Source of the DNA: Bacteroidota bacterium
GTDB lineage: Bacteria; Bacteroidota; Bacteroidia; Flavobacteriales; Crocinitomicaceae
Length of the DNA: 11,242 nucleotides
Assembly (NCBI GenBank): GCA_029558435.1
Contig: JAKQEZ010000554.1
Span: 1-11,242, forward strand
Reading direction: 5' to 3'
Each line of letters starts with the position of its first letter. The stretch's first letter is position 1. Below, piece by piece: positions 6,823 to 11,242 of this stretch. Both the position numbers and the translations under genes were made by a program. Below the pieces are notes generated by a model. That model was not told where the DNA came from. It made no database searches and worked only from the letters and a program-made list of their open reading frames with translations.

Positions 6823-7247
6823 GTAACTATATGAAAACACCGAGAATTAACGACATATATAGACACGACTTCATTTTTACTGATGAAGAAATATTCACTT
6901 ACGCCAAAATATCGGGGGACAGTAATCCAATTCACGTATCTGAAAGTTACGGAGAAAAATCAATGTTCGGACGTTGCATTGTTCACGGTTACTATAGCGT
7001 TAGTATTTTCTCAAAAATTTACGGCACAGTTCTTTATGCTGACGGACATATCCTGATTAGTCAAAATGCAAAATACATTAAACCAATTTTTACAGGTATT
7101 GAATACACCGCAGTTTTTACGGTCAAACAATTATTTCCCGGCAAAAACAGAGTTTTATATTTAAATGAAATTTTCGATAAAAATACAGGGGAGTTAAAAG
7201 TGACAGGAGAAGCCATTTTAATGAACAAAAAATATTATAATTTTTAA
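6819..7247 (+). CDS. MaoC-like hot-dog-fold (R)-specific enoyl-CoA hydratase family protein
   Basis: A 142-residue single hot-dog domain, the usual length for stand-alone MaoC-like dehydratases that hydrate trans-2-enoyl-CoA or enoyl-ACP to the (R)-3-hydroxy form. The hydratase 2 motif is clear: YAKISGDSNPIHVSESYGEKSMFG, with catalytic Asp34 and His39. It is followed by GRCIVHGYYSVSIFSKIYG, the substrate-tunnel helix, and QNAKYIKPIFTGIEYTAVF. The start at 6819 overlaps the leader-ORF stop; Met5 (6831) is an alternative. The acetyltransferase gene begins 2 bp after its stop, so the two form one transcription unit driven from repeat copy B. The physiological substrate is unknown: no other fatty-acid or polyhydroxyalkanoate gene is nearby, and it looks like accessory cargo. 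Confidence 0.82.
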   Translation: MSNYMKTPRINDIYRHDFIFTDEEIFTYAKISGDSNPIHVSESYGEKSMFGRCIVHGYYSVSIFSKIYGTVLYADGHILISQNAKYIKPIFTGIEYTAVFTVKQLFPGKNRVLYLNEIFDKNTGELKVTGEAILMNKKYYNF

Positions 7248-7249
7248 GT

Positions 7250-7783
7250 ATGACAAATAAATATTCATATGGTGAGTGGACAATTAGAAATGCTACAACA
7301 GATGACATTGCTGCAATAATAGACATTTGGCGACAGGGTCTTCTTGAACAAGGTAAGGTTGCCGATGAAAGCCAATTACGTAACGAAATTTTAGAAAATG
7401 ATTTTCAGTCACAGATAAATAGTCAAACAACAGATTTTAAATTTTGGATTTGCCTTTCTAGAACTAATGAAATTGCTGGTTGGCAATCGATTTTACCATT
7501 TCAGGTTTCTCCAAATCCAGTTATAAAAAACAGCTTTGGTCAGTCAAGCACATATATAAGACCACAATTTCAAGGTAAAGGGCTAGGCAAACTACTTCTT
7601 AAACACGCATTAGAATATTGTAAGTCAAACACAAATATTAAATTTGTGATAGGTTTCGTGCTTGACCAAAATAAAAAAAGTTTAAAAATGTGTGATGAAA
7701 TTGGATTTCAAAGAATGGGAGTACTACCAATAAATGACAAAGGACAATTTCCTCATTTTAATTTATTAATTTATGAGACGTAA
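7250..7783 (+). CDS. GNAT-family N-acetyltransferase
   Basis: A 177-residue acyltransferase spanning the normal GNAT length. WTIRNATTDDIAAIIDIWRQGL is the typical first strand and helix. The acetyl-CoA pyrophosphate loop is seen in YIRPQFQGKGLGKLLLKHAL, with Q108-G-K-G111-L-G113 matching Q/R-x-x-G-x-G/A. The following CKSNTNIKFVIGFVLDQNKKSLKMCDEIGFQRMG is the motif B region, with the N-x-x-S-x-x-M-x-x-x-x-G-F ending common in PAT/RimI-type members. Its acceptor (drug, amino acid, protein or polyamine) cannot be deduced. The gene is 2 bp downstream of the MaoC-like gene and is the last before a CATAACA-type box at 7794, which suggests both belong to one cassette. Confidence 0.9.
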   Translation: MTNKYSYGEWTIRNATTDDIAAIIDIWRQGLLEQGKVADESQLRNEILENDFQSQINSQTTDFKFWICLSRTNEIAGWQSILPFQVSPNPVIKNSFGQSSTYIRPQFQGKGLGKLLLKHALEYCKSNTNIKFVIGFVLDQNKKSLKMCDEIGFQRMGVLPINDKGQFPHFNLLIYET

Positions 7784-7793
7784 AATAGCAGCA

Positions 7794-7922
7794 CATAACA
7801 CGGGTTTTGTTCATGCTTATGAGACAGTTCGAACTTCAAACTGACGAGCGCTGACTGAACAAAAGTTTACAAGTAACTAAAGGGAAAGCTGAAAACCGAA
7901 TAGAGTAAGCATCAACTAAAAC
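7794..7922 (+). other. Cassette-junction-like spacer with CATAACA box and long imperfect palindrome
   Basis: The gap between the GNAT and lipoprotein genes begins with CATAACACGGG (7794-7804). GTTTTGTTCATGCTTA (7804-7819) is then mirrored by TAAGCATCAACTAAAAC (7906-7922), giving arms of about 16 positions with two interruptions around an 86-base interior that is only partly self-complementary. Long imperfect hairpins bounded by TAAC/GTTA-type ends are how integron attC sites look. The 3' GTTA end is not seen here, so this is at best a decayed or divergent relative. Confidence 0.4.
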
Positions 7923-7930
7923 AAAAATTA

Positions 7931-8707
7931 ATGAAAAATCTATTTTATTTTACTCTTACAATCATTGTGACGTCTTGTGCGTTGACGACAAACTATTATC
8001 AGGTTTATAAAGCAATCCCTGACAATGGCACTTTGACAAAAGATAAAATCGTTTTTGAAGACGAGAGTTGTAAAGTTGATTACAATCTTTGGGCTGATGG
8101 CGGGGACATTGGTTTTAGTATTTACAATAAAACAGAAAGTGATATGACTGTTGACCTAACGAAAACATTTTTTGTCTTAAATGGAGTAGCGTATGAATAT
8201 TTTCAGAATAGGACGTTTTCAAAATCAGTAAGCAATGGAACTTCTTTGACAACTTACAATTATCCGTATTACTATTATTGGTATTGGAACCCTTCAAAGA
8301 TTACTGGAACTAACTCAACAAGTTTTTCAACTTCCTACATTGAAAAGCCACGTCTAACAATTCCCCCAAAGACACAAGTAAATGTATCTGAATATCATGT
8401 TGCAAACGCAAGATATGTAAATTGTGATTTGGTAAAATACCCTACAAACAAGACAATTAAAACTGTAAAGTTTGACAAGACTAATTCACCATTTGTGTTT
8501 TACAATTTAATAAGCTACATAATAAAAGAGGACACTGCAAGAATGGAAAACAGATTTTATGTAAGTGAAGTAACTAACTACCCAGAGGATAAAATGTTTA
8601 CTAGAGTAGATACTTCAATATGTGGAAGAAAATTAGACTTTCCTGAAAAAATTTTTAAGAATGTTACGCCAGACAAATTCTATTACCATTACAAAAAAGA
8701 AAATTGA
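7931..8707 (+). CDS. Outer-membrane-type lipoprotein of unknown function
   Basis: A 258-residue protein starting MKNLFYFTLTIIVTSC. The hydrophobic stretch followed by the V-T-S-C lipobox gives lipidation at Cys16. The mature part opens ALTTNYYQVYKAIPDNG and has CKVDYNLWADGGDIGFSIYNKTESDMTVDLTKTFFVLNG. This looks like a beta-sandwich segment handling tertiary contacts, recurrent in Bacteroidota lipoproteins but without an assigned function that I know. An unusual aromatic run, YNYPYYYYWYWNP (around residues 108-120), sits in a low-complexity Ser/Thr-rich loop. The C-terminal third (YVSEVTNYPED, then FYYHYKKEN) shows no motif. It has no recognisable promoter immediately upstream and lies alone between two spacers bearing cassette-like boxes. 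Confidence 0.75.
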   Translation: MKNLFYFTLTIIVTSCALTTNYYQVYKAIPDNGTLTKDKIVFEDESCKVDYNLWADGGDIGFSIYNKTESDMTVDLTKTFFVLNGVAYEYFQNRTFSKSVSNGTSLTTYNYPYYYYWYWNPSKITGTNSTSFSTSYIEKPRLTIPPKTQVNVSEYHVANARYVNCDLVKYPTNKTIKTVKFDKTNSPFVFYNLISYIIKEDTARMENRFYVSEVTNYPEDKMFTRVDTSICGRKLDFPEKIFKNVTPDKFYYHYKKEN

Positions 8708-8816
8708 AACAACTTTCAACGGACTTCAAACGACAATGGACTCAACTACTTTACAAGAAAGAAGCTTTGGATCGGTCTTCAGGCTTGATGTCTTAGAAGG
8801 AACAGTAGCACGAACG

Positions 8817-8844
8817 CATAACATCGGCTAGGCAGTAACCATTA
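8817..8844 (+). other. Paired junction boxes: CATAACA-type followed by the CCGTTA-type end box
   Basis: CATAACATCGG (8817-8827) resembles the box at 7794, and both follow an AGCA. It abuts CTAGGCAGTAACCATTA (8828-8844), which resembles the last bases of repeat copies A (TTAGGCAGACTGCCGTTA) and B (TTTAGACAGATTACCGTTA). The next gene starts 14 bp later. The remaining spacer (8708-8816) has no supported gene; a 31-codon ATG ORF (8736-8831) runs through it and ends inside the boxes, without other support. Confidence 0.4.
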
Positions 8845-8858
8845 ACGAACAACACTAT

Positions 8859-9722
8859 ATGAAAAAATCATTAACAATTATTCTGACACTTTTGACAATA
8901 AGTGTGTTTGGACAAAAAAATCCGACAGACGAAGCACAACCAATAGTTGCGGAAGGCAAACTTCTCTACAAATCAGAAATGGCTTCGTGGTATGGGACAG
9001 ACTTGTTTTTGGAAAACTACAAAGACAGAGAAAATATTGACGGTTATTTTTCCTACACCGATAATGATAGTGCAAAATGTATTTTCTACTCAAAAGCAGA
9101 AAATCCGAAAGTAATAGGGACAATTTCATTTGACAGCACTTACAACTTAAAGACAGCAAAAACCGACTTAACAGAAAGAGATTTTACTAAAAAAGAAAAC
9201 GACTTGTATCAAATCAGAAAAATTGCGTTAAACGAGTTAAAGACAAACACTGACAGTCTTTTCAAATTTTATCAAAATACAAGTCCAAACATAATTCCGT
9301 TAATCAACGGACAAGAAAAAAAAGTTTATGTTTTGACAGGGCCGCAAATCAGCGGTGTCGTAATTTTTGGCAACGACTACTTACTAACATTTGACAATGA
9401 CAATAAACTTGTTACGAAAAAACAACTTCATAATAACATCATTCCAATTGAATACGGAAACGTAAAAGAGGGCAAAGAAGTTGGAGATGCTATACACAGT
9501 CATTTACCAGAATCAGGAGACTTTATTACTGCAACAGATATTTGCACATTGATGCTTTATGAGAAATTTGCTAAATGGAAAACTCATCAGGTTGTTTCTC
9601 AAAAATATTTAAACATTTGGGATTGCGAAACAGACCAATTGACAGTTATTCCAATGAGCACATTTGATAAAATTAATAAAGACCAAGAAAAACGTAACAA
9701 GAAAAAGAACAACGACAAATAA
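8859..9722 (+). CDS. Secreted protein of unknown function with JAMM-like HxH...TxxD pattern
   Basis: A 287-residue protein with a signal peptide at 1-18 (MKKSLTIILTLLTISVFG before Q19). The first 150 residues carry charged, alternating segments (GYFSYTDNDSAKCIFYS; GTISFDSTYNLKTAKTDL) and no known domain. From ~150 on, VYVLTGPQISGVVIFGNDYLLTFDNDNK looks like consecutive beta strands, followed by AIHSHLPESGDFITATDICTLMLYEKFAKWKTH. H213-S-H215 and T224-A-T-D227 resemble the HxH...S-x-x-D zinc site of JAB/MPN (JAMM) peptidases. The linker is one residue longer than in RadC-type sites, Thr replaces Ser, and the upstream catalytic Glu was not identified. WDCETDQLTVI closes the domain. The C-terminus is Lys/Asn-rich (DQEKRNKKKNNDK). 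JAMM-like hydrolase is a hypothesis, not an assignment. Confidence 0.7.
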   Translation: MKKSLTIILTLLTISVFGQKNPTDEAQPIVAEGKLLYKSEMASWYGTDLFLENYKDRENIDGYFSYTDNDSAKCIFYSKAENPKVIGTISFDSTYNLKTAKTDLTERDFTKKENDLYQIRKIALNELKTNTDSLFKFYQNTSPNIIPLINGQEKKVYVLTGPQISGVVIFGNDYLLTFDNDNKLVTKKQLHNNIIPIEYGNVKEGKEVGDAIHSHLPESGDFITATDICTLMLYEKFAKWKTHQVVSQKYLNIWDCETDQLTVIPMSTFDKINKDQEKRNKKKNNDK

Positions 9723-10011
9723 ATGGACGACCTGTATGTTGCAAAATTAACTGGCCAATTAGTTGTTTAAAATGGGAGTGACATGGCAAAAGAATATTCA
9801 CATGTAATGACAAACAAGAAAGAACGACGAACAAAAAGAAAAAAAGTTCATCGTTTCAACAACATGATAAAAATTTGAAAGCCAATGCTTCTGAAATCCA
9901 ATCTGAATTAATCCCCTACCCTCTAATGGTCAGTTTTCATTTAGCTTCGATCCCATGTGCACTCGTTATCATAGATACAAAAACAATATGAAGCATATCA
10001 ACTATTAACAA
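9723..10011. other. Intergenic region without a supported gene
   Basis: I see no convincing gene here. Two very short ATG frames exist: 9723-9770 (15 codons) and 9783-9878 (31 codons, strikingly Lys/Arg-rich, ending RRTKRKKVHRFNNMIKI). The second has no promoter or family support. A small inverted repeat, AACT (9751-9754) with AGTT (9763-9766), is too short to matter. No cassette box or repeat copy was found, so the accessory region seems to end around 9,722-9,900. Confidence 0.5.
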
Positions 10012-10042
10012 TTTCAATAGTTACTGATTATAGTTATCTTTG
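10012..10042 (+). promoter_or_regulatory. Bacteroidota-type promoter for the deacetylase gene
   Basis: TTTC (10012-10015, one change from TTTG) is followed after exactly 19 bp by TATCTTTG (10035-10042), a perfect TAnnTTTG. The ATG at 10061 lies 18 nt further on. The spacing and box quality make this the best promoter in the window. An inverted repeat, AACTATT/AATAGTT (10000-10023), overlaps the -33 box and could be an operator. Confidence 0.65.
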
Positions 10043-10060
10043 TTATTTCATTATTAGTGC

Positions 10061-10966
10061 ATGGGGTTTATTGCATGGCATCCTATTTTTAAGCATCCTT
10101 TACCAGAGGGACATCGTTTTCCGATGTTGAAATACGATTTGTTATACCAACAATTGTTACACGAAGGTGTTGTTGAACCATCTGATTTTATGACTCCTGA
10201 AATTTTAGACAAACAATATTTACAAGGTGTACATGATGAAATGTATTACAATCGTTTGTTGGAACTCAATTTAACTAAAGCCGAAATACGCAGAATTGGA
10301 TTTCCGTTGTGTGAGCAATTGGTTGAACGTGAGTTACGTATTGCTCAAGGCACAATTGATGGTGCATTGGCTGCATTGGATAAAAACATTGGTTTTAACA
10401 TTGCAGGCGGCACTCACCATGCAGGAAGTTGTTGGGGCGAAGGTTTTTGTTTACTTAACGATCAAGCAATTGCTGCGCATTATTTGTGGAAACATAAACA
10501 GTTCAAACGTATTCTTATCATTGATTTAGATGTGCATCAAGGTAATGGTACAGCTGAAATTTTTGAGAAAAACTCACATATTTTTACTTTTTCGATGCAC
10601 GGTCAAAATAATTTTCCTTTTCGAAAAGAACAATCTGATTTGGATATTGGTTTGTTAGACGGTACTACTGGCGATAATTATTTAAAGTTGCTTCGTAAGC
10701 ATTTACACCAACTTTTTGACCAAATACAGCCCGATTTTGTGTTTTATCAAGCAGGTGTAGATGTTTTACAAACTGATAAATTAGGTAAGTTGCAACTAAC
10801 TCCAATGGAATGCAAAGAACGTGATCGATTGGTTTTTGAATTTTGTAAGCGCTACGAAGTCCCTGTTCAAGTAAGCATGGGAGGTGGATATTCTTCTCGT
10901 ATTTCGGATATTGTAAACGCGCATTGCCAAACATTTAAAGAAGGAATTGCTATAATGATGAGTTGA
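10061..10966 (+). CDS. Histone deacetylase-family zinc amidohydrolase, class IV (HDAC11)-like
   Basis: A 301-residue cytosolic enzyme spanning the full arginase/deacetylase-fold domain of the HDAC/AcuC superfamily, which removes acyl groups from lysine or small amines. Visible landmarks are IAGGTHHAGSCWGEGFCLLND with the catalytic His pair H119/H120, LIIDLDVHQGNGT with zinc ligands D157 and H159 (charge-relay D155), QAGVDVLQTDKLG with the third zinc ligand D234, and SMGGGYS with the transition-state Tyr277. All catalytic residues are present. The GGTHHA...GEGFC signature and ~300-residue length fit the bacterial branch related to HDAC11 rather than AcuC, which is longer. Bacteria lack histones, so the natural substrate is unknown; acetylated proteins, polyamines or fatty-acylated substrates are possible. 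It is a single gene with its own promoter, convergent with the rRNA operon on the other strand, and its features suggest ordinary core-genome sequence. Confidence 0.9.
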   Translation: MGFIAWHPIFKHPLPEGHRFPMLKYDLLYQQLLHEGVVEPSDFMTPEILDKQYLQGVHDEMYYNRLLELNLTKAEIRRIGFPLCEQLVERELRIAQGTIDGALAALDKNIGFNIAGGTHHAGSCWGEGFCLLNDQAIAAHYLWKHKQFKRILIIDLDVHQGNGTAEIFEKNSHIFTFSMHGQNNFPFRKEQSDLDIGLLDGTTGDNYLKLLRKHLHQLFDQIQPDFVFYQAGVDVLQTDKLGKLQLTPMECKERDRLVFEFCKRYEVPVQVSMGGGYSSRISDIVNAHCQTFKEGIAIMMS

Positions 10967-11002
10967 GTTTAATTCTATTTTAATTTCTTGAAATTTTAAA
11001 CG

Positions 11003-11044
11003 TTTTACTATCTATCTTTAAATCAATAAGATAGGCTAGTAAAA
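11003..11044. terminator. Hairpin between the convergent deacetylase gene and rRNA operon
   Basis: TTTTACTA (11003-11010) pairs with TAGTAAAA (11037-11044) and CTATCTT (11012-11018) with AAGATAG (11028-11034). This gives a 15-bp stem with one small internal loop and a 9-base loop. It lies 37 bp past the deacetylase stop. The plus-strand tail is AT-rich but not a clean T-run, so terminator function is plausible rather than certain. Confidence 0.45.
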
Positions 11045-11101
11045 ATTATTTACAGCATAGATAATTTCAGAAAAAATGCTTGCAGACAGTATAGAATAAT
11101 C

Positions 11102-11134
11102 AAAAAAAAGCCCAATCTAATTGATTGAGCTTTT
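11102..11134 (-). terminator. Rho-independent terminator of the rRNA operon
   Basis: Read on the minus strand, AAAAGCTCAATC, loop AATTA, GATTGGGCTTTT forms a 12-bp stem with one G-T wobble (11134-11123 with 11117-11106) and runs into eight T residues. It begins a few bases after the 3' end of the 5S gene, as expected for the end of an rRNA transcript. Confidence 0.88.
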
Positions 11135-11139
11135 AAAAA

Positions 11140-11242
11140 GTGGCGTCGACTTACTCTCCCACCAGTAACCTAGCAGTACCATCAGCGCTGGCGGGCTTAA
11201 CTTCTCTGTTCGGGATGGGAAGAGGTGGACCTCGCCGCAATA
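11140..11242 (-). rRNA. rrf: 5S ribosomal RNA, partial (5' end beyond window)
   Basis: The minus strand reads GGTCCACCTCTTCCCATCCC, then GAACAGAGAAGTTAAGC, then GATGGTACTGC and GGTGGGAGAGTA, the conserved core of bacterial 5S rRNA. Its 3' end (GCCAC at 11140) should pair with a GTGGC just outside the window, so only about 5-10 bases of the 5' end are missing. It is the last gene of an rRNA operon whose 23S and 16S would lie to the right of the window. It is convergent with the deacetylase gene. Confidence 0.95.

Noticed and set aside
8736..8831. 31-codon ORF after the lipoprotein gene
   Set aside because: It runs through the cassette-like boxes and ends in them; likely a by-product of boundary sequence.
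7784..8858. Calling the spacers true integron attC sites
   Set aside because: The core consensus (RYYYAAC...GTTRRRY) is not met, the 3' GTTA end is missing at 7922 and no IntI is in view; kept only as a resemblance.
8115..9159. Minus-strand ORFs opposite the two exported-protein genes, and similar antisense ORFs opposite the kinase and deacetylase
   Set aside because: They lie entirely opposite well-supported genes, with Cys/Leu/Ser-rich shadow composition and no motifs.
9783..9878. 31-codon Lys/Arg-rich ORF
   Set aside because: AAA/AAC/CGA-rich sequence gives such peptides by chance; no promoter, repeat or family evidence.

Overview
The window looks like a chromosomal segment of an AT-rich member of the Bacteroidota, probably Flavobacteriales-like. 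The clues are a LytS/LytTR two-component pair whose sensor carries a Reg_prop/Y_Y_Y propeller, Bacteroidota-type -7 promoter boxes (TAnnTTTG), no obvious Shine-Dalgarno sites, and signal peptides ending in FAQ/FGQ. The species cannot be fixed from this sequence.

Layout. (1) 1-4741, all minus strand: a secreted LamG-like protein whose 3' end lies beyond base 1, then a LytTR response regulator whose start overlaps the end of a large membrane sensor histidine kinase. (2) 4742-6629: a gene-poor stretch with a possible decayed ORF, then repeat copy A (5069-5255), a UDG-like conserved hypothetical, a 50-codon stub of an HD-domain-like gene, and the N-terminal stub of an IS1182-like transposase. (3) 6630-7783: repeat copy B, leading directly into a MaoC-like hydratase and a GNAT acetyltransferase. 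(4) 7784-10060: two exported proteins of unknown function, a lipoprotein and a signal-peptide protein with a JAMM-like HxH...TxxD pattern. Their spacers carry recurring short boxes. (5) 10061-11242: a class IV-like histone-deacetylase-family enzyme with a good promoter, then the 3' end of an rRNA operon (5S and its terminator) on the opposite strand.

The most interesting structure lies between about 5069 and 8858. Two ~190-bp direct repeats, 1,561 bp apart, each contain a promoter-like sequence and a short leader ORF ending in a G-L-x-R-L-P-L peptide. The two copies differ in length by exactly one codon inside that ORF, which suggests it is translated. In copy B the leader stop overlaps the next gene's start as ATGA. 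Cargo genes are bounded by CCGTTA-type boxes at their 5' side and CATAACA-type boxes at their 3' side, which are nearly reverse complements. This suggests an integron-like or transposition-derived gene-cassette region with a portable expression leader. No integrase is visible, so the mechanism is inference.
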